Assembly (NCBI GenBank): GCA_030267565.1
Contig: BRXU01000014.1
Location: 2,516,001 to 2,580,000 of the forward strand
Reading direction: 5' to 3'
Length of the DNA: 64,000 bases
From: Pleodorina starrii
Lineage: Eukaryota > Chlorophyta > Chlorophyceae > Chlamydomonadales > Volvocaceae
The notes beneath the pieces are model-generated. The model ran no database searches. It was not told where the DNA came from and was given only the letters and a program-made list of their open reading frames with translations. This document shows positions 29,283-39,414 of this stretch, one piece after another; the stretch's first letter is position 1, and each line of letters starts with the position of its first letter. The position numbers were made by a program, and so were the translations under genes.

Positions 29283-32200
29283 TCAGAACGCAACTGCGCC
29301 GTACCTGCCGTACCCATACGGCCCAGCCGCGGGCGGCGGCGACACCGCCGCCGCCGCCGGCGGCGGTGCTGCCGACCCGTGGGTCGGCCCTGGCGCCGCG
29401 CTGCGGTCGGGCAGGTGGGGCCCTTGGTAGAGCTGATGTAGCGCCGGGTGGGGCTCGGGCCCCCCAGAGGGCACCTGCTGCTGCTGCTGCTGCTGCGAGG
29501 GAAGCTGCGTTCCGTGCGTAACCCGCGCGTGTTGGTGTTGGTGTTGGTGGTGCAGGGTTGGGTGGCTGTGGGGATAGCCGTGGGCTTGGGCGTGGTGATA
29601 GGGGTGGTGGTGGTGGTGGTGGTGGTGGTGGTGGTGCGACAGCAAGTGGTGGTGCTGAGCCGAGGGTGGCTGTAGCGACGGCGCCGCCGCCGCCGTGGGC
29701 CCCAACGTCGCCAGTACGGCAGACTGCCGTAGACGGACAGCGGTGTAGTACTTGGCGAGGCGCTGGCGGTCCGCGGGGGTCAGCGGCGGTCGGACGGCCT
29801 CCAGCTGCCGTATGGGTTTGGTGGAGCAGGGCGTGGGTGCGACGATAAAGGCCGGGGGGAGGTGGGTTCGGGGCGGGGCGGGTATGAGGTCACGAGCAGG
29901 TCGAGCCAGAAGGCATACACACACGGGGGTTGAGGGGAAGGGCAGGGGGGGAGGGCGCGGCGCAGAGCGGATTGATGCCGTCACGTCACGTAATTTGGTT
30001 CGATTGCGGGTGAAGGACTTCCGGGCTGAGCAGTGATCAACATCCTTTCAACGCACTCCCAGCCCCCACCTCCGTTCCTCCCCAACAAACCTCCCTGACA
30101 GGCTGTTCCATACCTACCCGGTTACGACGCGATCTACGGTATACGGTTATCAGACCCCACCAGCTCACCAGCGCTTCCTGGCCGTTGGCGCTCGCCTTCT
30201 GTTGTTGCTGGTGGTGCGGCGGCGGCGGCGGCGGCGCCCCCAATAGGAAAAGCAAGACGTCGGCGGCCCTGCCGTACTGATCCGCCGCGCCGGCGGCGTT
30301 TCCTAGCAGCTCCTCGCCGGCAGCGGCGCGGCTGTGATGTACGGCAGCCGCCAGCAGCGCGTCCAGACCGCATGGTACGACAGCATGCGGCGGCGGCGCC
30401 GCCGGGTTAGCTGCCGCCGCCCCCGGGGGTGTGCAGGGTGTAGGTCCGTCGCCGCCATTCAGCAGCAACTGCGGGGGGAGGGGGTTTGAAGAGTGAATTT
30501 GCAAGATGGAAACAAGAAGCTCTGCGGAGGGGGCCCGTCATGGAAGGACAGAGGGTCCGGGAGGTCGGGCCGTCGGGGGATTTGCAGAGAGGTGGACGCG
30601 AAAGACTCCGACATAAAGCAAAACATATTTTATAATGTAACAGCTCTTAACGGCCCAAGAGGTTGTGTGATCGCCCGCTGCACAGGCTATCTTCCGGCTC
30701 CCAAGGAGGAGAGAAGGAGAGAAGAAACCGCTCAAGTGGGGTGTACGGCGCCCCGAAACCACGAACCTGTGCGACCGTGCCGTGCAGGTGCTCGTCCAAC
30801 GCCGCCAACAAAGACCGCGCGTGAACCGCCAGTGCCGCCAGCGCCGCCAACGAAGGCCCCGACGGCGCCGCCGCCGGCGCCGCTGCCGTTCCCAGCGCCG
30901 ACGGCGCCGCCTCAGCACCGGACCCGCCGCCGCCGCCGCTCTGGCGTTGCGCGCACTCATCCGCCGGTACCTCCACCGCCGGGACCGTCGCCGCACCGAT
31001 CTCCGCCTTTGCCGCCGACGGCGCCGCCATGTCACCGCCGCTGCCGCCGCCGCCGCCGCTCCCGCCGCCAGCGGTGCTCGCGCTCAGCGCCGCCACCAAC
31101 AGCCGACACGCCACCAGCAATGTGCCCACCGCCGCCGCCGCCTCATTCGCCAGGTCCGCTCCCCTTCCTGCGCCAAAGCCGGCGTCACCCGCAACGCTCT
31201 CAGTGCCAGCGGCAGCGGCGGCTGCCGTCGCTGCCGTCGCCGCGGCGGCGGCGTGCGTCTCTCCCAGCCGCCGTACCTCCACCTCCTGGTCCAAAAGTGC
31301 CGTACAGCGGCTATGGGCGTGATCCAGCAGCAAACCCACCACGCGGGGGAGGAGCTGTGGGTCGCCAGAGTCGCTGTCGCCGAGGCCGCCGGGCGGAGGC
31401 AGGCGAATGGTGACGGTGGTGGAGGCCGCCGCCGCCGCCGCCGCCGCAGGGTTCGCGGCGGCAGCAGCGGCGGCGGCCAGTGTTGTCTGCTGTCCAAGCG
31501 CCGGCAAGTTGGGCCCCGGGAGCGTGGCCTTGGCGATGGGCGGCAGCAGCTGCTGCCAGCTCGGCGGCAGCGGCGCCGCCGCCGCCGTGGCCGTCGCCGC
31601 CGCGGCGGCGGCGGCAGTCCCGGCCGCAAATGCAGCCGCCGGCGCTGCGGTTGCGGCCGGCGGTGCCGCACCGCCGGCACTGCCGTTGCGGCTGCTCCCG
31701 CCGCTGCCACCTGTCATGGCGGGGTGCGGCGTTCGTGGGGATAGCGGCATGGGCGGCTGGCGGGAGGCCGCGGAGGGGCTGGCGACCACAACATAGTCCG
31801 AGTCCAGGGAGTCCGCAAGGGGCGCACTGCCGCCGCTGGCGGCGGCGGCGGGCGCCGCCGCCACGTCGGCCTGCAAGGCCGACTCCACGACTGCCGCCGC
31901 CGCAATGATTCGCGGCGACGGCGAGCGCGTCAGCTCCCGTACATTGATGGTGGCGGTGGCGACCGGCCCCGTCGCCGCCGCGGCGGCGGCGCCGGCCTGC
32001 TGCGCCGACGACCCCGACGGAGGCGGCGGCAACGAACCGGGGCCGGCTGCGACGGCACCCGAGGAGGCCGGCAAGGCGCCGTGCCGCTGCTGCTGCTGTT
32101 GAGGCGGCAGTTGCTGCTTTGCGTTGTTGGGCGAGGAGGGTGACGGTACGGCAAATACCGGGTGCACGGGGCTGCCCGTCCTCGCGGGCTGTACGAACCG

Positions 32201-35200
32201 TACGGCACCTTGGGAGGCGGGCGTGTGCCGCCGCTGGTAGAGCTGTTGCTGCTGCTGCTGTTGGGAGTCCTGCGGAGCACTGCCATTGGCACTGCCGCCG
32301 CTGCCGCCGCCGCCGCCGCCGCCACCAGAGGCGGATCCCGCCGGGCCCAGCGACGGCGACGGCGACGGCGCCACGGCGGCGGAGGCTGCTTCACTCAGGA
32401 GGAAGGGGTGCGCAAAGAGTTCGTCGAATGAGATTCGTTCCACGGGGTTGCGGCGAAGCAGCTGGTGGAGGAGCTGTCTGAGGGGTGGGACCCGGGGGCG
32501 AGGGAGCGGGAGGCGGGGTGGCGGGAGGCGGGAGGCAAATGGCGGTAGCGCGGAGGGCGGGGTGGCGTGGGGTAGTGGCGCGCCAGAGAGGTAGGCTCCC
32601 TTCCGCTTCCGTCGAAACGCAGCGCAACACAGCGCAGCGCAGCGCCCCACACGGGTCGCACGCCGCCACACCACGCACCGCTTCACGCAGTGTGCAGCTC
32701 TCCTACTCTCGCAGCGAACACGCGCGGAATCTCAATCTCAGATCGCTTCATCGGGCAACTCTACTACTACTAAACTACTGCTGGGCTGACAACAGGCGAA
32801 AGCAACCTGGCAGGAGCGCGTGTGGTGTGTATGTGTGTATATGTGTAGGTGTGTGTTAGGATGCACCCACGCCTCCCGCTTTCGGGGGGCCAGAGAAACA
32901 CACGGGGCCACACGGGGCCTCCCATTCGCCACCGGGTCCACCCAGTGGTTGGGGTGGTTGGGGTAGTTAGGGTGGTTGGGGTGTGTAGACCCAAACTGCC
33001 AACCGACTCCCACCCCACCTGCAGCCCGGGGACAGGGTCCGGGCGATGTGGTCCGGCAGCGCCGCATCCCCCCTCTCAATGTTCTGAATGAGTTGCAAGT
33101 GGTTGGCACCGTTGAAGGGGGGCTTGCCTGGGGGGGGGCGGGATTCGGCGGCGGCATACGGTAGGCGCGGCGGAATGGAGGCCGGGGATGGAGGTGAGCG
33201 GGTTTGTTCGCGCGAGGCGGGAGGCAGAGAGGCAAGGCACGGAGTGCGGGGTAGAAGGGCCGCATCATTCGGGTAACGGACCGGGTCGAGACCGCGGGGG
33301 CGCCAGCCCGCTCAGGAGAGCCATCCCGCTTGGCCGACTGGCCCGTGTCCCTTCCCGCCCTCCCGCCCCCCGCGCCCCCGCCCTAACCACCTCCTAGCAT
33401 CCGCGGCCTTTCCCCTGCGTTCCCCGCCCATCCCGTCCCGCCCCCACGCCTCCCTCCCTCCCTCCCCGCTCCTTTGGACTGTTCCCTCCATATCCCTCCC
33501 TCCACCCCCAGCCTGCCTCCCCGCCCGCCTCCCTCCTTCCCGGCCCGCCTGCCCCCACCCGTGAGCAGCTCAAACAGAATGGTGCCCACACTCCACAGGT
33601 CGGCCTTCGCGTCGTATCGGTGCAGCTGAAGAACCTCTGAATGGGCGGATGGGCGGGTAGGCGGATGGGCAAGTGGGTAGATGTGTGGGCGGGTGAATGG
33701 GTGGATGCACTTAGAGGATAAGGGGGGCTGGGCTTTGCCTAAGCCGCGCGCTGTGGGCAGCAGCGGAGTCGGGAAGAGGGTCGCAGCGGCGGAAGAAAGA
33801 GGATGATCGTCGGTTGGCGCACTCCCCGTGCAGCGGCAGCAGCGGCAGCAGCAGCAGCAGCAGCAGCAGTAGCCTGGCGCTCCGCCAGTGTTCGTATCTT
33901 CGTCGTTCGGATGATCCGACGGCCCGAAGGGCCGTTTTGGACGAACGGCCGAAGGCCCGTTCGTCCGTCCGGACGAACAAAACACCGGCCGGAGGCCGGC
34001 GTTCGTCCACCAGCCAAACGAAGGAATGGGACCGGAATGTAACCCGTTCGTCTGGCCGGACGAATGATTCTCTGCTGGCTCGGGTCAGGACCGGGGCCCG
34101 TGCGTTCACGCACCGAGGCGGGCCGGGGCCTGTGGCCTGCAGTTTGCTGCAGCGGCATTTGCCGTACCCAGGCACTCGAAGCCGGGTAGTACCTCAAAGC
34201 ATAGCATACAGTTTGCAGCATTCGGCTGGTGTTCAAACTCTGACGGTGGAACGGGTAATCTTAAGTTTTTCGGCCGGTTTAAGGCATTTGTCCCGTTCGT
34301 TCGGCCGGACGAACGAAAGACGGCCCCGGAGGGGCCGTTCGTCCGCCAGCCAACGAGCAAAGCGGGCCAAAATGAGCCCCTTTCGTCCAGAAGAACGAAA
34401 GCCCAAAAATAAGATACGAACACTGCGCTCCGCCCTTCCCAATGCGGCAATGGCCCAACAGGCTATGAAGACTCCCCTCCAGGTCTGTCTGCTTGGCCTG
34501 TATTAGCCTTATATATACCCCTTCCCCGACCATCACCACCACCATCAGGCCACCATAAGGCCCACCCACCTGGCGCCATGTACAGCGGGCTGCCGCACAG
34601 CGTCTCAGCGAGGCCTGATCAGGACACACACACATACAGCACGGCGGGGAGGGGACTTTTGGAGAGGGTTCTGACAGTAGCGGAGGGATATGCACACACC
34701 CCAACCAAACGAAAGGAACCCAACAAAGGACATATCGAAACTCGCGGCAGCGGCGGCAAGCAGCAGCAGCGAGGGCATGAACCTGCTCCCCATGCAAACC
34801 AATGCGCAAGGTCGACACCAATACCTCTCCTCCTCCCTCCCTCCCTCCCTGCCTCCCTCCCTCCCTCAGCATATAACCCCCCCCCTTCCCAGTCTTCCCG
34901 CCGCCCCCCCCCCTCCCCCACGGGAAGATATCAGGTAATCCTCAGGTAATATCCCAGGTAACTGCGTTGCGTTCTCTCATCCCGAGCCGTTTTCTTTTTC
35001 CCTCACCTGCGGGCTGTAGCGACCTCGCAAAGCCAAAGTCCGCAATCTTGAGCGTCGGTGAGGGCCCAATGTCGGAGAGCAGCAGATTCTGCGGCTTCAG
35101 GTCCCGCTGCGAACGAAGGGCACCAGCCGAGCGGAGGGTACGACAGCGGACGGGAGGAAAGGCCGCGGAACCGGGAAGCCACCTAGGCGCCATAGCTCAG

Positions 35201-36455
35201 TCACCATGCAAGGGGCCGCTACACGCCATACGCGCACACATGGTCAACGACTGGTCAACGACTGGTCAACGGACGGCGGAACCCAACGAGATGTCCGCAC
35301 GGACGGACGGACGGACGACCTCAAAATGATTCCGACAATGGTGATAAAACGTCAGGAAGCCGCCAGGCGGACAGTCCTGCAGAAAGGGGTGCATCGGGCG
35401 GCAATTGGCAGCCCCCCCGCTCCCGCCCAGCCTTGCTCCATTGCAGAGTGTGTGCGTGTGTGAGAGAGTGGGTGTGCGTGTGTGCGTGTTTGGGTGCCTC
35501 GCCCTGCATGACAGGCCGGGACAGGACCCTGCGCGCAGCCCGGAGCCGGCCCGGCTCTCACGTGGATGACGTTGTGTTGTCGGAGCACCTTGAGCCCCTC
35601 CGCCAGGTGACGCAGGAGGTACCGGCAGGAGGCTTCGCTGAGCGGGCCGCGCTGCCGCAGGTGCTGCGCCAGATCGCCTCCTTTGGGGGGTAGCCCAGTG
35701 CGGCAGATCGAGTTTGGGAAGACGCACGGGAAATCGTTAGTAAGCTCGTCATCCGCGCGCGGCAAACTTTCGAATCCGGCTGGGTCCGGGACCACTCAAG
35801 TTTGACAAGACGGCCCATGGATTAAAGCTGGGGTATACAAGCTCGCCACGTCCGAGTGCGCCTATGAAACGCCACGCGCATCCTGACCACCCCGCTCGCT
35901 CGCCTGCACAATACTCGAGGACCAAAAATATCTTGCCAGGTTCCTGCAACCAAAAACAATAACATGGTGCGCTCGGAGTCAGCAAACGGGCTCGCCTTGT
36001 TGCACGTGTGGCAGCATTCCTTGGAGCGAAAAACCCTTGAACGTTCGCAGCAAGCAGCACAAGCAGCGGCAGCAATCGCCAGCCGTCGCTCAACAATAAA
36101 TAACCATGTTGCACTGACGCCGGTAAGGAAAACTATCTGAATCCCCGTGGCGCTGACGTGGTTGCGAGAACTCATACTCCACAGCCGCTCGCGCAGCCCC
36201 CTTCCGCACCTTGTACAGGTCCAGTAAGCCTACGATATTTGCATGCTTGAGCCTTTGCAGCACAGCAATCTCCGACTCGAGTGATTCATGGAGTTTCTTA
36301 TTGAGCCGGTCTGAAAGAATTTCTTTCACAGCTGCGAGCGTGCCTGTTGTAACATGGCGCGCTTTCCATACAATAGCAAATGAACCCGACCCGACCACCT
36401 CTTGGATTTCCCAGCTACCTCCGATGGTCCGTCTAGGCGCTTGGGAGTGGGCCAT
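29283..36455 (-). CDS. ATG1: Autophagy-initiating serine/threonine kinase ATG1 (ULK family)
   Basis: Ten phase-consistent exons: 36455-36210, 35943-35904, 35680-35562, 35106-35007, 34614-34570, 33636-33559, 33127-33019, 32477-30767, 30468-30169 and 29804-29283, giving 1089 residues. Kinase domain about 14-275: P-loop GSGSFAIVWKA, AAVKEI (K44), KKLHESLESEI (E62), VIHRDLKPQN (D137), ADFGFARSLQ (D158), LCGSPLYMAPE, YDAKADLWSVG, GKPPFNGANHLQLIQNI, LLRRNPVERISF. KKLHESLESEI, FGFARSLQ and GSPLYMAPE mark ATG1/ULK. Residues 276-816 are a poly-Ala/Gly/Gln linker. The C-terminus (817-1089) has the ATG1-type tandem MIT region that binds ATG13: AGAADQYGRAADVLLFLL and LTPADRQRLAKYYTAVRLRQ, then His- and Gln-runs. 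Intron 2 is GC-AG. Start M at 36455 chosen by family length, though the frame stays open to an ATG at 36707. The exon 9 donor could alternatively lie about 50 nt downstream. Confidence 0.93.
33900..34365. repeat. Cluster of inverted repeats built on TTCGTCC / GGACGAA in ATG1 intron 5
   Basis: Several hairpins lie in one intron (33637-34569): ACGGCCC-GAA-GGGCCGT near 33919; arms GGACGAACGG and CCGTTCGTCC about 33939-33966; further GTTCGTCC/GGACGAAC pairs near 33960-33980, 34048-34063 and 34295-34345, and GCCGGCC/GGCCGGC nearby. No ORF or terminal repeat of a known transposon was recognised; foldback-type repeats are the simplest reading. Confidence 0.7.
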
Positions 36456-36615
36456 CGCATCAGCAGACCCGTATGGCGTATTGTTGTAATTATGGTATTT
36501 GATGCGCTGAAATAGCTGTCCTGTTTCCACCAATAGAAGTCGGAGACTCACGGAGACCTCTGTCTCCGAAACCCACGACAACGACCACCGGTCGTTGGCA
36601 TGGCGCAGTTTTGAG

Positions 36616-36711
36616 GCTCTCCCGTCCGGAAGGTGGCCCAAATGTGCCCGAATACGCATGACAGCTCTCCCGTCCGGAAGGTGGCCCAAATGTGCCCGAG
36701 TACGCATGACA
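36616..36711 (-). repeat. 48-bp tandem duplication upstream of the ATG1 start
   Basis: Two consecutive copies of a 48-bp unit (first at 36616, second at 36664) differ at one visible position. On the minus strand each unit contains an ATG in frame with the ATG1 start at 36455, so it lies in the 5' leader or encodes an optional N-terminal extension with a 16-residue repeat. Confidence 0.85.
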
Positions 36712-37133
36712 ACGATAAAAGTCTCCTTGTAGTACTTGCATGTCCCTACTTATTGGTGCCGCCTGGTACCGTCGCAAGTCTTCAGTGACAAGACAGTTAA
36801 ACGGCGATGACTGTATTCAACTGTGTCAGCCATTATGGGAGATTAACTCTTTGTGCGATATGGAGAAGCATACAAAATATCAGACAAGTAAGGGAAATTT
36901 TCCACTCCCATGCAAAATAAGCAAATACCGGTAATGCTGGATTTACACGACACGTTACGTTATTACTTTACAGGAAACGTGGTCAGTTCGCATGGGGTAG
37001 GACGAGCGTTTTTATACGCCTTCGACCTGTCCATTTTATTATGAATAGCTGCCTAAGTGACCAAAGCTGCTGGGGCACATATAACGAACCGATACAAGGC
37101 CAGGCAGTTATTTGAATACCTTCTATGATAAGT
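36712..37133. other. ATG1 upstream region
   Basis: AT-richer non-coding sequence between the ATG1 leader and the dispersed repeat; probable promoter. No exon seen. Confidence 0.4.
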
Positions 37134-38029
37134 GCGCGGGAACAGCGCTGGAGAATGCGTGCCGTACTATTTTCCAAAATAGTACGACCTACAAGCGCAC
37201 CGGTCCCTCACCACGGTCGGCACTCCCGAATGAGTTTCGCTGCCGGCTAGTTCTGCAGAAAGTCAACATGGATCTTGACAAGGCGCTGCTGCTTCTCGAC
37301 AAGACACAGTGTTCTGTCTGGCCGAGCTTCCGAGAGCCATGCCGACGCCGCGCAGGGCCGGCCGCGGTCGCAGCCGCTCCCCGACGCCGCACAACTTTAG
37401 TATAATCAATATGCAAACAATGAGCGCGATGAGACCGCCATCGAGGGCGTGTGCGTGCGGCTTTGCGCACTGCACAGCGCGACGAGCATACAGCCCAGCG
37501 CAGGAAAGCAGCTCCATTCGGCTGCCGTTGCAACCGATGCTGACGGCAGCGCCAACGCAGCGCAGCGCCGCCCGTCCCAAACCCGGCCGACTCGGTGACG
37601 ACAGTGCATCCCACGCTTGCACCCCCGCAACGCGCGACGAAGCCACCCAACTGAGGAATAAAAGAATCAGAGGCCCTAGCCGTCCACGCCCCCCCCCCGG
37701 CTGCAACGCCTGAACGCATCCATCCATCCATCCGGGGCGGGGCGGGGCGATAAGGGCTCTTCCTCCTCCAACAGGACAGGGAAAACCTCCTTTACAGTCA
37801 AGCGGTCATTAGAAACAGCGGCCTGCTTCGGCAGGAGTTTCGAAGAACGATGCGACATCAATCAGCACGAGCCCATCAGCCAGCACCCTGGCGACCCACA
37901 CACACCGCCTGCCGCCTTCCAAGCTTCGCACAATTCATCGAACCTATCAAAGTGTCTATCTGTCGTACGTGCGAATTCTTGCGGCCGGTATGGAAGAGCC
38001 TACGCGGCTTCTTCCGACCACCGAAGCAA
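37134..38029. mobile_element. Dispersed repeat, copy 1 (896 bp, unclassified)
   Basis: Matches 42258-43151 at about 99% identity over its whole length, with a handful of point differences and a C-run two bases longer. It begins GCGCGGGAACAGCG and ends CACCGAAGCAA; flanking sequences of the two copies are unrelated. A 22-bp perfect palindrome (arm GTACTATTTT, spacer CC) lies at 37164-37185, and a short CCAT run sits near 37718. No terminal inverted repeat, target duplication, LTR or transposase domain was found; open frames on both strands look non-coding. A non-autonomous or truncated element, or a recent segmental copy. Confidence 0.75.
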
Positions 38030-39414
38030 GCTCCGCCCACTTCTGACGCCATGGTTTAGCATGGCTGGGGACTCAAGTGTGAAGCGCCGATGGGGGCCTG
38101 GTGACGCTCTGCAATCGGGTGTGGTGCCGGTCGCCTTCCACCCTCCCGTCCTTGGGGACGCCCGGCGATTCATGAGCTGCCATTGGCCCGCTGAGACTTC
38201 GAGCTTCCTCTGGCAGAGTCCCGGGGTGGCTGATAGGAGCCCATGCGGACAACTTCCCCGGTACGGTGGTGCACGGGTCGGTTGCCCCGGGTTGCACCCG
38301 AGTACGGCTGTCGAAGTTGGGTCTCTGGTGGCTTGTGCCCTGGTGGGTGTTTGAGGTGTCGGCCGCAGCAGTATTTGGTGCGGTTGAGCGCTCTCTTTCT
38401 GGCACGGTCGGCGGGGCGTATGCACTGACGGCCCTTTCGGTCCGCTTAACATGTTTCAGTTCCACCCGGCAGTTTCCGGCCCCTGGCGTCGCTTTCAGCC
38501 GCTCGGAATGGCCCCGAGATGCAGAGTAGAGACCTGCCGGAGGGGGTGTGGTGGGTCGTCACGGCACCCGCCTACTTCCCGCCGGATGTCGGGGAAGGAA
38601 CCCCTGGTCTCGGGAGCGTGGTACCTTACAAGGGGCTGGTCGCCCTATCCGGCAGGCCGGCGCGTGGATGGCTGCCCGCCCATGATCTACACCCATCGGG
38701 CCCCAGGTGCGCACGACCCTGAGTCCCAGCTTGCAACCCAGGCCCATGCGGAGAGGAGCAAGAACAGGCATCGCGCCGCACGAGCGATAAAAATTTGACA
38801 CGGGGTAAAAGGAGCCAAGGCAGGCGGCCTCCTCGGCGCGGGCGGGGTAAAGAGGGTAAACGAGCGACCTCCATCGGGGCCCACGGCGTCGTGGAGGCAC
38901 GGCCCGCAGGACCGGGTTGGAGAAGGAGGCTGGTGAAATGGTGCCGGGAACGGGGACAATGATCAAGCTAGAGGTCACAGAACGCGGGGGCAGAAGCGGC
39001 CAAGAAATCGGCACGCTGGGAGATAGGCGGTAGAAGGCCGGCCCCACCGTGGGGAAACCAGGGCAGGTGGCGCTTGATACTCTCGCGGACGGGACACAGG
39101 ACGAGCGAGAAGGTGTCGGCGACTGAGTTTTAGAGAGGGAACGGGTACACGTAACCGACCCACGTGCCGAGCGAGTTTTGTTACGTAGGCCGGCCCAGAG
39201 GCTGCAGGAATGAAATAGAGGTAATAAATGGAGGCTAAATGATAAATGGGCGTATTCGGCTGATCGTACGAGAGGCTCATGTGCCGCGCCAACTGTCGCT
39301 CTGCTCTCGCCCTCGCCGGCCCCGGGTCCCTGGCAGCCCTCCCCCTGCCTGCTCTCGCCCTCGCCGGCCCCACTGGTCAGGCTTCACGCTGTCACCTTAG
39401 ACCCTACTCATCTG
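38030..39414. other. Unassigned sequence next to repeat copy 1
   Basis: No recognisable gene. Several open frames of 60-160 codons occur, none with a known domain or splice context. The base composition and position beside a dispersed repeat suggest decayed mobile-element DNA, but no diagnostic motif was found. Confidence 0.35.

Noticed and set aside
30121..30168. Longer version of ATG1 exon 9 ending at an AACCGG/GTAGGT donor
   Set aside because: The upstream donor GCGCTG/GTGAGC is a better consensus and gives the same phase; the extra residues have no match in the family, though the longer form cannot be excluded.
37189..37731. 180-codon minus-strand ORF in repeat copy 1, partly shared with copy 2
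   Set aside because: Composition is like a non-coding shadow; the other strand is equally open and no transposase or reverse-transcriptase motif is present.
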